Shown: positions 13,806 to 21,679, counted from the stretch's first letter. The stretch is 35,867 nt of DNA from an uncultured Clostridia bacterium (GCA_934487205.1 CAKSRS010000022.1:1-35867); one strand, 5' to 3'. Translations and numbers: made by a program. Notes: generated from the letters alone by a model not told the origin.

Positions 13806-16133
13806 ATGGCAAGGGTGAATCACAAATTAGTAAAACAGCGTTTAAACGAAAAACGCAGCTCTATTACAGATCGGCAGTTCTTCTCTTCCCGTATTCTTGC
13901 AGGACATTTTGAAGACATTGCAACGGCACAAACAAAACGGTATAAATACAATCGCCGTGTTCGCGTCAATTTGTATTGGAACGCGAAAGACGGCAGCATT
14001 GCCTGCACAAATAACGAGCTTATCCGCATAAATTGCGGAAACAAGTTTGTAACCAAAACAAAAGGCAGAGAAAACCGCTACAATATTGTGGCGGGATTGT
14101 TTGCTCACGAACTCGGACATGTACTGTATACCGATTTTCTCGGCGAACAAACTCATACAAATGCGTTCGCAGGACATTACTGGTATCCGGCAACCCCAAT
14201 ATTGAAAATCTCATCTGATAAAATGAATGAGCGCGCTATTTGGGACTATATCGCAGCCGACGAGAAAAATCTTGAAATGGTGCAGTTTATTGTGCGGCAT
14301 ATTCAGAATATTATTGAAGACGGCTACATAGAAAACAGAATGCTTGCAAACTTTCCCGGAACATTAAAGTACGGTCTTGAATGCGTCAGAAAAAAGCATT
14401 TTGAGTCTATGGATACCGTAACGCAAATGATTGAGTATGAGGACAATGGAGATGCACATATTTGCGAGAGTATATTGCAGATTATTTTATCTTATGCGAA
14501 ATTCGGTGAGATAAAATACGGTGATGAACCTCTTACAGATGAGCGTATCAAAATCGTTTTTTCACTCCTTTCGGATATTGACAGAGCGCTGCTTGGAACT
14601 TCGTCAAAAGAGCGGTTCGATGTTACCAACACTATACTCATAAGGTGCTGGGATTACATACACAGTTATCTTGAGTATTGCAAGGAGAAACAATCAGAAG
14701 CTGAAGCTGCCGGAGAAACTGCAACTATTGCGGAAACTCTCGGAGAAATGCTGAAAGCAATATCGGCATCTTCTGAAATTGCCGAAGGTGAAACTTCTCC
14801 CGTGCAGTCAGCAGGAAACGAATCCAACGCATCAGCAACCGGAAAGAACCGTGCTAAAACTCGTTTGAAACTCCAAGAGGCTGAAAAGTCAGATGATGAG
14901 AACTCAGATGACGGTTCTGCCGAAGGAGAAAATTCTGACGAAAATGACTCCTCCCAGACTGAAACGAAAAATTCAGAAAACGAATCTCAGTCCGGAGAAG
15001 ACAACTCGACAGGTGAAATATCAGATGGAGACGCTGATAGCGGCAACGAAATGTATGACGGACATAAGCAAGATGTTACATCTTCCGAAAGAGACCGTCT
15101 TCCTCACGAACAGACAGACCGCGTTTCGGATCCTGTTGGTGGTTCGGTTGAAAAAAACGACGAATATGAACCGGAAATATACTCAAACGCAGCAAGTGAT
15201 ATCGAACAGGTCCTTGAGAAAATGGCCGAACGAGCTGCTTGTAAAGAACTCGAAAGCAAACGAACGCAAGAGCTTAACGAGACAGCACAAAACATTTCAT
15301 ACGGCAATGTTCATTCCGGCGTACATGTTCGGGTAAATCGTATTAACGAGGTTGATGAGAAGTTAATCGAATATTATAACCAAGTGGCAGAACCGCTGCT
15401 TAAAATATCAAAACAATTAAAAGGTTCTCTGGTAAGGCAGCTTAAAGAAAACCGACGCGGCGGTAAACAAACAGGTTTGATCATGGGGCGTCGGCTCGAT
15501 GCTCACTCGTTGCATCGAAACGACGGCAAAGTGTTTTACAAGAATACACTTCCGAATGAAATTCCGGAAATATCAATCGGCGTATTGCTTGACGAATCGG
15601 GTTCTATGAGTTCCTGCCAGCGTTCTACTTATGCAAGAGCGGCGGCAATCATATTACACGATTTCTGTGAAAGTCTTAATATTCCAATTATGGTATACGG
15701 TCATTCAACGGGATATGCCGAAGATTATACGGAGATCGTCGAATTGTTTTCATATGCCGAATTTGAAGGCTTTGATAACAATGATAAGTATAGACTCATG
15801 GATATCAGCTCGCGCGGAAGTAACCGTGACGGTGCAGCTCTCAGATTTGTTGCGGAACAGCTTTCAAAAAGACCGGAAGAAATCAAAATTTTATTTCTGG
15901 TGTCAGACGGTCAGCCTGCCGCAAGCGGATATCGTGGGACAGCTGCCGAGGAGGATTTACGAGGAATAAAACACGAGTATGGGCGCAAAGGAGTTCTTCT
16001 CATAGCCGCCGCCATAGGCGACGACAAAGAAAGTATAGAAAGAATATACGGTGATTCCTTTATGGATATTACCGATCTTGAACAGTTACCCGCTAAGCTT
16101 ACATCAGTGATTAAGCGACATATAAGGGTATAA
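13806..16133 (+). CDS. Large HExxH metallopeptidase-like plus VWA protein
   Basis: The 775-aa protein combines HELGH at residues 101-105, in the setting VAGLFAHELGHVLYTDF typical of zinc peptidases, with a long central region rich in Ser, Glu, Asp and Asn (about residues 320-460, probably disordered). A CobT-like C-terminal VWA domain follows. Its MIDAS is DESGSMS at residues 596-602, followed by SRGSNRDG and VSDGQPAASG. Ribosome site AAGGAGG. It is paired with the MoxR-type ATPase at 11907. VWA domains bind a partner through a metal, so the ATPase is a likely regulator, and the N-terminal domain may cut a protein. A peptidase and VWA in one chain with a MoxR partner is not a combination I can name. 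Confidence 0.85.
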   Translation: MARVNHKLVKQRLNEKRSSITDRQFFSSRILAGHFEDIATAQTKRYKYNRRVRVNLYWNAKDGSIACTNNELIRINCGNKFVTKTKGRENRYNIVAGLFAHELGHVLYTDFLGEQTHTNAFAGHYWYPATPILKISSDKMNERAIWDYIAADEKNLEMVQFIVRHIQNIIEDGYIENRMLANFPGTLKYGLECVRKKHFESMDTVTQMIEYEDNGDAHICESILQIILSYAKFGEIKYGDEPLTDERIKIVFSLLSDIDRALLGTSSKERFDVTNTILIRCWDYIHSYLEYCKEKQSEAEAAGETATIAETLGEMLKAISASSEIAEGETSPVQSAGNESNASATGKNRAKTRLKLQEAEKSDDENSDDGSAEGENSDENDSSQTETKNSENESQSGEDNSTGEISDGDADSGNEMYDGHKQDVTSSERDRLPHEQTDRVSDPVGGSVEKNDEYEPEIYSNAASDIEQVLEKMAERAACKELESKRTQELNETAQNISYGNVHSGVHVRVNRINEVDEKLIEYYNQVAEPLLKISKQLKGSLVRQLKENRRGGKQTGLIMGRRLDAHSLHRNDGKVFYKNTLPNEIPEISIGVLLDESGSMSSCQRSTYARAAAIILHDFCESLNIPIMVYGHSTGYAEDYTEIVELFSYAEFEGFDNNDKYRLMDISSRGSNRDGAALRFVAEQLSKRPEEIKILFLVSDGQPAASGYRGTAAEEDLRGIKHEYGRKGVLLIAAAIGDDKESIERIYGDSFMDITDLEQLPAKLTSVIKRHIRV

Positions 16134-16180
16134 AAACACGCTATGCGGGTAACTGATGGATTTTCCACTGTTACCCGCAT
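16083..16180 (+). promoter_or_regulatory. Mutually exclusive hairpins after VWA gene
   Basis: The element at 16143-16153 pairs perfectly over 11 bp with 16170-16180. An overlapping segment, 16145-16155, also pairs perfectly over 11 bp with 16083-16093 inside the end of the VWA gene. Only one can form at a time. The ribosome would cover 16083-16093 while finishing the VWA gene, freeing the second pairing. No T tract follows. This could couple translation of the VWA gene to expression of the gene at 16213. Confidence 0.55.
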
Positions 16181-16212
16181 AATATCAAAAAACGAAAGGA
16201 TGAAAAAATATT

Positions 16213-17355
16213 ATGCATAGCAGAACATTGGTAACAGTGGATATACCGGAGGTTAAAACCGATATAGAAACAGATCGTGAAATACAAAACACCATAAACA
16301 ACTTAGAGGTCGCTCTTGAAAGATGTGATAAAGATAGCTTCGGAGCAATGATTATGAATGAAATTTATCTTAGCAGGTTTAGGGGGATGCGCAATACATT
16401 TGCAAGAGCAGTTTATCAAGCGGTTGATGAACTTCTTGAACCATACAGCGAGTGTACGGAGAACCCTGAATACCTGGAGTTTGAAGATCATACGGATGAC
16501 TTAAAAAATGAATATGAAAATAAGTCTGTAGATTGTATAAAACTTCCGGGTGGCAAAATTGTCAGCATTCATAACCATATTATTTTCGATAAGTTTATCA
16601 TTCGTGATGGACTTGTATATCAAAAATATTTCGGACAGCTTAAACACGAAAAACGCTCAAAGGCGGCGAAGAAAATGACGGCGCTTCCTGATTACCCGTA
16701 TAAAAAGCTGTATAAAAGCTTTAAGGATTTTGCTGAACTGGAAAAATATATGGACTATAACGATAAATATGAAGGTTATGGTTATGTATATAATCCGAAT
16801 GCTTTTTATGATTGGTATTGCATAGGCGGTCGTTGGCCCAAAATGTTCCTCGTCAAAGAGGAATGTACCGACTTCAATATCGGCGACCGCGATTATCCCG
16901 ATAATTATTATGAAGCTCCACAGGGATATCGTTGGGTTTCAGCGGCACGAAAAAAAGATATTCAATGGAAAGAGATGCGCCGATGCATCTTTAATGAGGC
17001 AATCCGGGAATACAAAGAATATAAGAAAATCTTTGAAACCGGGATCATTCCGGAAGAACACTATTGCAGAATCACAGAAAACGGCGTCAGTGCTTGTGGG
17101 CAGTTATTATACAGTAAGGGCGAAACCTTATCGGAATATTTAACCAGAGAAGGCGTAAAAGATATGTGCAAACACATATTTTCACAGTATGCTCATGCCT
17201 ATTTGCAGGATGGGATTTATCATTCTTGTGATGAATGTACGGTAGATGAGGAAACCGACAAGCGTTCTTTTGAGGAATGGCGCAATATGATTGACGAGTT
17301 CTATAATTCTTTGGATGACGACGCTGTATTGGTCAGTGTAGACTGTCACATTTAA
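16213..17355 (+). CDS. Hypothetical protein with IGGRW motif
   Basis: The 380-aa soluble protein has a helical N-terminal third, a central segment YNPNAFYDWYCIGGRWPKMF and a Cys-containing C terminus (CDEC). The D-WY-xIGGRW motif recurs in phage and mobile-element proteins of unknown function, in my recollection. The ribosome site is weak (AAAGGA about 13 nt upstream), consistent with reduced or structure-dependent translation after the hairpin pair at 16083-16180. The next gene begins 13 nt after its stop. Confidence 0.65.
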   Translation: MHSRTLVTVDIPEVKTDIETDREIQNTINNLEVALERCDKDSFGAMIMNEIYLSRFRGMRNTFARAVYQAVDELLEPYSECTENPEYLEFEDHTDDLKNEYENKSVDCIKLPGGKIVSIHNHIIFDKFIIRDGLVYQKYFGQLKHEKRSKAAKKMTALPDYPYKKLYKSFKDFAELEKYMDYNDKYEGYGYVYNPNAFYDWYCIGGRWPKMFLVKEECTDFNIGDRDYPDNYYEAPQGYRWVSAARKKDIQWKEMRRCIFNEAIREYKEYKKIFETGIIPEEHYCRITENGVSACGQLLYSKGETLSEYLTREGVKDMCKHIFSQYAHAYLQDGIYHSCDECTVDEETDKRSFEEWRNMIDEFYNSLDDDAVLVSVDCHI

Positions 17356-17368
17356 GGGGGATTTTATT

Positions 17369-18259
17369 ATGATATTAAAAAAAATAAATAAACCTTTTGA
17401 ATATGATGGTAATACTTATTATATCGGCGAAGAAATTGTGGCTTTAAATAACAGTGAGTATTCCGGATTGTTCGGCAGAATTGTTGAAATCAGAGATGGT
17501 ACAGACAAGGAAACCGATAATAAAACTCCGGATATTTATTGCGAATTTGATCCGCCGCTGTTTCCGAAAGATATTGAAGAACTGGGAAAAAGGTTTTCGG
17601 ATTTGTATAAGGCACCTAAAAAGCTTGACGATATTACATTGGATAGCGTTATTATGGCTCCTGACATGATAAAAAGTCTCACAGAAAAGACTGACGGACG
17701 CAAAATCACAATTTATTCTCTTGAAGAGGATTGGGCATACGATGATGATTACGGTCATACAACTGAGATATTTCTTGATTATATGCTTGCAAAGAAAAAG
17801 CTTTGTGAAAAAATCAAAAATGAAAAAGAGGACGGCAGTGTTGAGCGTTGGCTTGATGATGACGAACTCATTGAGGACTATGGTAATGATTATTATGAAG
17901 CCTATCTTGACGGATACTATTCTTCAAGTCATTATCTTGTCGATATCACATCTCATAGTGTGTCGGTAAATGATTCTGTTGTTTCAGACTTTGCCAATGC
18001 TTATATTAGTAAATCAAGGGTTGAGGATTTTGTATCCCAAATTGAACAGTGGGATGAAGTTGAAAAAATGACAGACAAGCAGTACAATGCCATGATAACC
18101 GATAAGGATCTGCCCGATCGTATCCGGACTGCACTCAGTAAAAATGATACATACTGGGAGGCCTATTGGCAAAGCATATCTGAACTGGCATTCAGAATGG
18201 TTGAGGAATACTCAAAAAAACAATTTAGCGAGGAGAATAAAAACAATGCAATTTCATGA
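17369..18259 (+). CDS. Hypothetical acidic protein
   Basis: The 296-aa protein is strongly acidic, with several Asp/Glu-rich stretches (EEDWAYDDDYGH, WLDDDELIEDY). The N-terminal ~70 residues form a small beta domain (YYIGEEIVALNNSEYSGLFGRIVEI) with DPPLFP. No catalytic motif, signal or membrane segment is seen. A start with AAGGGGG upstream is clear. The end overlaps the next gene by 14 nt. Highly acidic proteins on mobile elements sometimes mimic DNA, but nothing here proves that. Confidence 0.65.
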   Translation: MILKKINKPFEYDGNTYYIGEEIVALNNSEYSGLFGRIVEIRDGTDKETDNKTPDIYCEFDPPLFPKDIEELGKRFSDLYKAPKKLDDITLDSVIMAPDMIKSLTEKTDGRKITIYSLEEDWAYDDDYGHTTEIFLDYMLAKKKLCEKIKNEKEDGSVERWLDDDELIEDYGNDYYEAYLDGYYSSSHYLVDITSHSVSVNDSVVSDFANAYISKSRVEDFVSQIEQWDEVEKMTDKQYNAMITDKDLPDRIRTALSKNDTYWEAYWQSISELAFRMVEEYSKKQFSEENKNNAIS

Positions 18260-18389
18260 AACCGTATACGGAAAAAGATTTTTTGAAGTTCAATTACCTA
18301 AGCTTACAGCTGCCATTAACAGACTTGCTGAAGCAATTGAACATCAAAACCAACAAGATGAAAATTCGAGTAAGGAGAATGAAAAATGA
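18246..18389 (+). CDS. Small hypothetical protein, 47 aa
   Basis: From ATG 18246 (GCGAGGAG upstream, inside the previous gene) the frame encodes 47 residues: a short N terminus, a helix of about 20 residues (LPKLTAAINRLAEAIEHQNQ) and a charged tail. Overlaps at both ends (14 nt and ATGA) support translation as part of the operon. No family is recognised. Confidence 0.55.
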   Translation: MQFHETVYGKRFFEVQLPKLTAAINRLAEAIEHQNQQDENSSKENEK

Positions 18390-18889
18390 TTTATGAACAA
18401 CTGCAATGTATCGGCGGCTTTATTATTCTGACCGGATACATAAAACAAACCAGAGATATTTACGATGGAGCTTCCTGTTTAGGATTGAGTCTTAAAGCCT
18501 ATTCTACAGTGTTAATCGGTGTTTTCCTTATGGAGTTCAATGCATTAAACATCTTATTGAAAGGCTATGGCTCTGCTTTCTTTGTTACCAACACAATCAC
18601 TTGTGTAATAATATCTCATTTGATATTGTTGATTTGGTCGCGGCAGGATGCAGAAAAAAAGCAAAGAACTATCATAAAAGACGCTTTCTTTGTTTCAGTA
18701 TACGATAATGACAGTGTTATTTTAACACCTTGCAAAGTTAATCTGAATACAAAAGAGATCAGCGACATTGTCAGCGCACCTTATGTTATTACTGGAACAT
18801 TGACCTCCGAATGCGTTATAATCGGAGAAAATGAGTTTCCGGCTGAAGAAGCGGAATCCAGGCAGAACCAAGATAGTTTTTGGTACTAA
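18386..18889 (+). CDS. PQ-loop/SemiSWEET-like membrane protein with soluble tail
   Basis: The 167-aa protein has three hydrophobic helices: residues about 7-20, 38-58 and 64-85. The first ends in GYIKQTRDI followed by GLSLKAY, which resembles the PQ-loop helix pair of SemiSWEET-type transporters (GYI-PQ then GLS). The usual Pro-Gln is Lys-Gln here, so transport is uncertain. About 70 C-terminal residues form a soluble domain with no known match. Start overlaps the preceding stop as ATGA. Confidence 0.5.
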   Translation: MIYEQLQCIGGFIILTGYIKQTRDIYDGASCLGLSLKAYSTVLIGVFLMEFNALNILLKGYGSAFFVTNTITCVIISHLILLIWSRQDAEKKQRTIIKDAFFVSVYDNDSVILTPCKVNLNTKEISDIVSAPYVITGTLTSECVIIGENEFPAEEAESRQNQDSFWY

Positions 18890-18902
18890 GGGGGTATAAA
18901 TT

Positions 18903-19823
18903 ATGCCCGACAGGAAACTTACAAGCATTGTTTCATACCCTGAGAGAGGCATCGGCGGAAATAACCGTTATCGTGGAAATTGTTCCCCGAAGCTTATTGA
19001 GGATTTAATATCCTTTTTTAAGCCGAGCGAAATATGCGATTATATGTGCGGAAGCGGAACAACAAAAGCTGCTGCCGATAATTGCAAAATCAAAAGCAAC
19101 ATTTATGATTTGCACAGCGGTTTTGACATTTTAAGCTGCGATATTCCCGAACGCCCGGAGTTTGTTTTCTGGCATCCGCCATACTGGGATATTATTGTGT
19201 ATTCCGATGTTATGTATAAAGCGTCAGATGTTATGAGTAAATTCGGATATGATCCGATTGAGCATGACCTTTCACGCATACAGGACTGGAATAAATTCGT
19301 TGAAGTTATGAATTATGCAATGATGAAACAGTATAGCGCCTTGCAAAAAGGCGGACGAATGGCAGTTCTTATGGGCGATATAAAAAAGAAAGGCAAACTT
19401 TATAGTATGATTTCCGAAATTATAAAGCCCGGAACACTCGAAAACATTATCATTAAGGCACAGCATAACTGCTTTTCGGATAATATAAGCTACAGCGGAC
19501 ATTTTATCCCTATTCTGCACGAATATGTGATGATTGTGCGCAAGGACAATCCCATCATATTTCCGATGCTGTTTAGTAAAAAACAAAATTTGGACATACG
19601 GGATATGCCCGGCGCTACATGGCGTGATGTTGTGGCAGCAGTTCTTGAAGAAAAAACTGAAGCCGTACCGCTGTCATATTTGTATGAGCAACTTGCAGAA
19701 CACAAAAAGGCAAAACAAAATAAATGGTGGAAAGAAAAAATCCGCCAGACATTGCAGTATAATCCCGCTTATTTCATTCATACCGAACGCGGTATGTGGA
19801 AACTAAGCAGAACAACTGCATAG
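18903..19823 (+). CDS. Orphan DNA methyltransferase-like protein
   Basis: The 306-aa protein has an SAM-binding motif I, DYMCGSGTT, at residues 46-54, and HPPYW at 91-95 where amino-methyltransferases carry DPPY/SPPY. The acidic first residue of motif IV is replaced by His. Motif order is I then IV. A C-terminal basic winged-helix-like part (about residues 230-306) may bind DNA. There is no restriction nuclease next to it, so it is an orphan enzyme, perhaps for protection or marking of element DNA. AGGGGGT lies before the ATG. It is the last gene before the terminator at 19833. The His may alter catalysis. Confidence 0.75.
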   Translation: MPDRKLTSIVSYPERGIGGNNRYRGNCSPKLIEDLISFFKPSEICDYMCGSGTTKAAADNCKIKSNIYDLHSGFDILSCDIPERPEFVFWHPPYWDIIVYSDVMYKASDVMSKFGYDPIEHDLSRIQDWNKFVEVMNYAMMKQYSALQKGGRMAVLMGDIKKKGKLYSMISEIIKPGTLENIIIKAQHNCFSDNISYSGHFIPILHEYVMIVRKDNPIIFPMLFSKKQNLDIRDMPGATWRDVVAAVLEEKTEAVPLSYLYEQLAEHKKAKQNKWWKEKIRQTLQYNPAYFIHTERGMWKLSRTTA

Positions 19824-19832
19824 TTTAACCTA

Positions 19833-19864
19833 AAAGGGTGTTGCTTTGGCAGCACCCTTTTTTT
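19833..19864 (+). terminator. Terminator of SSB/AAA-VWA operon
   Basis: A 12-bp stem (19833-19844 with 19849-19860, one G-T pair) with loop TTTG and a T tract to 19864. It lies 10 nt after the methyltransferase stop. Confidence 0.9.
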
Positions 19865-19889
19865 ACGCGTAAATTCAGGAGGTGTAATC

Positions 19890-19982
19890 ATGAGTGCATT
19901 ATTATCGTTTGTTATCGGTCTGATGCTCGGCGGAGTGATCGGCTTTTTTGCGATGTGCCTTTTTCAAATAAAACATAAGTGA
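19890..19982 (+). CDS. Small membrane protein, DUF3789-like (30 aa)
   Basis: ATG 19890 is preceded by CAGGAGGTG and encodes 30 residues: a single transmembrane helix with small-residue motifs (GLMLGGVIGFFAMCLF) and a basic end KHK. This matches the DUF3789 pattern I know from conjugative elements and phages (G-x3-G, MCL near the end). It sits after a terminator, so it needs read-through or a local promoter. Confidence 0.65.
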   Translation: MSALLSFVIGLMLGGVIGFFAMCLFQIKHK

Positions 19983-20009
19983 ATATTTTACAGCAAATAC
20001 GCATATAAT

Positions 20010-20094
20010 AAAATCACACCGAATGGAATTTTAAAATCAGACCGAATGAAAACGCAAAATCTGTACGAATGTTATTGCAAAATCAAACCGAATG
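20010..20094 (+). repeat. Four 16-nt repeats at exact 23-bp period
   Basis: Units start at 20010, 20033, 20056 and 20079. The consensus is AAAATCANACCGAATG, separated by unrelated 7-nt spacers; copy 3 differs at three positions. The last unit overlaps the promoter at 20075-20103. The fixed 23-bp phase (about two helical turns) indicates cooperative protein binding on one DNA face, as in iterons or a multi-site operator. Repeats are too short and few for CRISPR. Confidence 0.85.
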
Positions 20095-20103
20095 TGTTAT
20101 AAT
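20075..20103 (+). promoter_or_regulatory. Promoter of AAA/DUF4143 gene
   Basis: TTGCAA (20075-20080) and TATAAT (20098-20103) with a 17-bp spacer. The fourth 23-bp-period repeat lies on the -35 and spacer, so binding there should repress. Transcription would start about 15-20 nt before the ribosome site. Confidence 0.7.
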
Positions 20104-20128
20104 GTGCTTTACAAGGAGGCGATTTCAA

Positions 20129-21406
20129 TTGAAAAAGGAATTATATAGACCGCGTATAATTGATAAACAAATAGAAAAGTATCTTAACGCTTTCGGCGCT
20201 ATATGTGTGGAAGGACCAAAATGGTGCGGAAAAACATGGACTTCCTCGTATCATTCCAAAAGTGAAATTTACATCGGAGATCCAAAGGGCAACTTTCAAA
20301 ACAGGCAATTGGCGGAGCTTTCGCCGGAACTGGTTTTAGATGGTGAAACTCCGAGGATGATTGATGAATGGCAGGAGTGTCCTCCGCTTTGGGATGCAGT
20401 CAGAAGCAAGGTCGATGAACGCGGCAGTAAAGGAAACTTTATTTTAACCGGTTCATCTACCCCAAAAAGAAAAGGAATATTGCATAGCGGCGCAGGCAGA
20501 ATAGCCAGACTCAGAATGCGGCCGATGTCGCTTTTTGAGTCCGGCAATTCAAGCGGAAGTGTTTCACTTGAAGAATTGTGCGAAGGAAATATGAAACCTG
20601 CAATGACGGGTGAAGTCGAACTCAAAAATCTTGCAGAGTATATTGTCCGCGGAGGTTGGCCGGGAAATCTGGATATCCCTATTGAACAGGCAATGCTGTT
20701 GCCGGCAGAATACCTGAATGCCGTTATTGAAGACGATGCTTTTCGCGTAGATGAAATTAAACGTGATAAAGCAAAAATGCGGCTTTTGCTGCGCTCGCTT
20801 GCACGAAATGAAAGCACGACAGCAACAAACAAAACACTGAAGAATGATATAAAGGAAATTGATGATAATGACATAGATACAGATACTGTCGCTTCATACC
20901 TTGATTTATTTAACAGGCTGTTCCTTTTGGATAATCAAGAGCCGTTCTCCGCTCATGTACGCTCCTCCGTCAGAGTAAAGCAGGCTGAAAAAAGACATTT
21001 ATCCGATCCGTCACTTGCATGTGCATTGTTAAAAGTGACGCCGGCACATCTCATAAATGACCTTAATACATTCGGCTTTTTATTTGAGGCGCTGTGTGAA
21101 AGGGATATGAAGATATACGCGGAATCATTTGACGGGAAGCTGTATCATTATCAAGACTATGCCGGAAAGGAAATTGACGCTGTTGTTGAACTGCCTGATG
21201 GCCGTTGGTCGGCTTTTGAGATAAAGCTCGGAGCAAACCAAATAGAAAGCGCTGCCCGTGAGCTTGTTGCTCTTCGCGATGCTATTGCAAAGGAAAAAGA
21301 CGGCATACCGCCATCTGTTTTGTGCGTGATTTGCGGTATGTCAAATGCTGCATACAGACGCGAGGATGGTGTATTTGTTGTACCGATTACCGCACTGAAG
21401 AATTAA
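20129..21406 (+). CDS. AAA ATPase with DUF4143 domain
   Basis: The 425-aa protein starts at TTG 20129, preceded by AAGGAGGCG; an in-frame ATG at 20069 lies within the repeats and promoter and was rejected. Walker A is GPKWCGKT at residues 29-36, followed by the strand ILTGSSTP of the ATPase core. The C-terminal half is the DUF4143 part, ending in a nuclease-like fold (YAGKEIDAVVELPDGRWSAFEIKLG), which keeps the D...ExK pattern. This architecture is widespread in bacteria without firm function. It stands alone between the 30-aa protein and leader copy 3, and is probably autoregulated through the repeats. Confidence 0.88.
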   Translation: MKKELYRPRIIDKQIEKYLNAFGAICVEGPKWCGKTWTSSYHSKSEIYIGDPKGNFQNRQLAELSPELVLDGETPRMIDEWQECPPLWDAVRSKVDERGSKGNFILTGSSTPKRKGILHSGAGRIARLRMRPMSLFESGNSSGSVSLEELCEGNMKPAMTGEVELKNLAEYIVRGGWPGNLDIPIEQAMLLPAEYLNAVIEDDAFRVDEIKRDKAKMRLLLRSLARNESTTATNKTLKNDIKEIDDNDIDTDTVASYLDLFNRLFLLDNQEPFSAHVRSSVRVKQAEKRHLSDPSLACALLKVTPAHLINDLNTFGFLFEALCERDMKIYAESFDGKLYHYQDYAGKEIDAVVELPDGRWSAFEIKLGANQIESAARELVALRDAIAKEKDGIPPSVLCVICGMSNAAYRREDGVFVVPITALKN

Positions 21407-21440
21407 AATTCAGTTTTATGCTCTATTCTTTGAAAATAGC

Positions 21441-21469
21441 TTGACTATTTGAGAAAAATCTGATATAAT
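21441..21469 (+). promoter_or_regulatory. Promoter of recombination operon (leader copy 3)
   Basis: TTGACT (21441-21446) and TATAAT (21464-21469) with a 17-bp spacer, the third instance of this promoter-leader module. Confidence 0.8.
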
Positions 21470-21475
21470 AACTGT

Positions 21476-21567
21476 ATAAGTTTCAAGGTTTCTAAAGAGA
21501 AATCAAAGTATATCAGAGTTTCAAAGTGTCATTTAGCACGCAAATGTGCTATCTGGCACTTTTTTTA
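21476..21567 (+). ncRNA. Conserved leader RNA, copy 3, with terminator
   Basis: AGTTTCAA, then hairpin GGTTTC (21487-21492) with GAAATC (21499-21504), then linker ATCAGAGTTTCAAAG, then a two-part terminator: AGTGTCA/TGGCACT outer and TAGCAC/GTGCTA inner, T8. It is closest in sequence to copy 1. The start site is inferred from the -10. Confidence 0.72.
21525..21567 (+). terminator. Leader terminator, copy 3
   Basis: Outer 7-bp and inner 6-bp stems separated by a 3x3 internal loop, followed by T8. It lies 113 nt before the first gene of the operon. Confidence 0.85.
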
Positions 21568-21679
21568 TTTCATACCAATTCATTTTGGACAAAAAGCCGA
21601 CATTCCTTTATGGTTTGCCGGCTTTTGTTATATAAATCAAAGGCGGTAAAACCGCAAATCAAAGAAAGGAGCATTTATT
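21568..21679 (+). promoter_or_regulatory. Structured leader before DUF932-like gene
   Basis: Two hairpins follow the terminator: ACAAAA-(A)-GCCG (21589-21599) with CGGCTTTTGT (21619-21628), and GCGGT (21643-21647) with ACCGC (21651-21655). The second is 9 nt before the ribosome site AAAGGAG. The arrangement copies that at 10044-10162 with different sequence. Confidence 0.5.

Noticed and set aside
14893..15336. 147-codon frame inside the VWA gene
   Set aside because: It reads the Ser/Glu/Asp-rich linker of the VWA gene in another frame, giving a biased Thr/Lys composition without a ribosome site.
20010..20094. CRISPR array
   Set aside because: Repeats are 16 nt with 7-nt spacers and only four copies; spacers are far too short and no cas gene is present.
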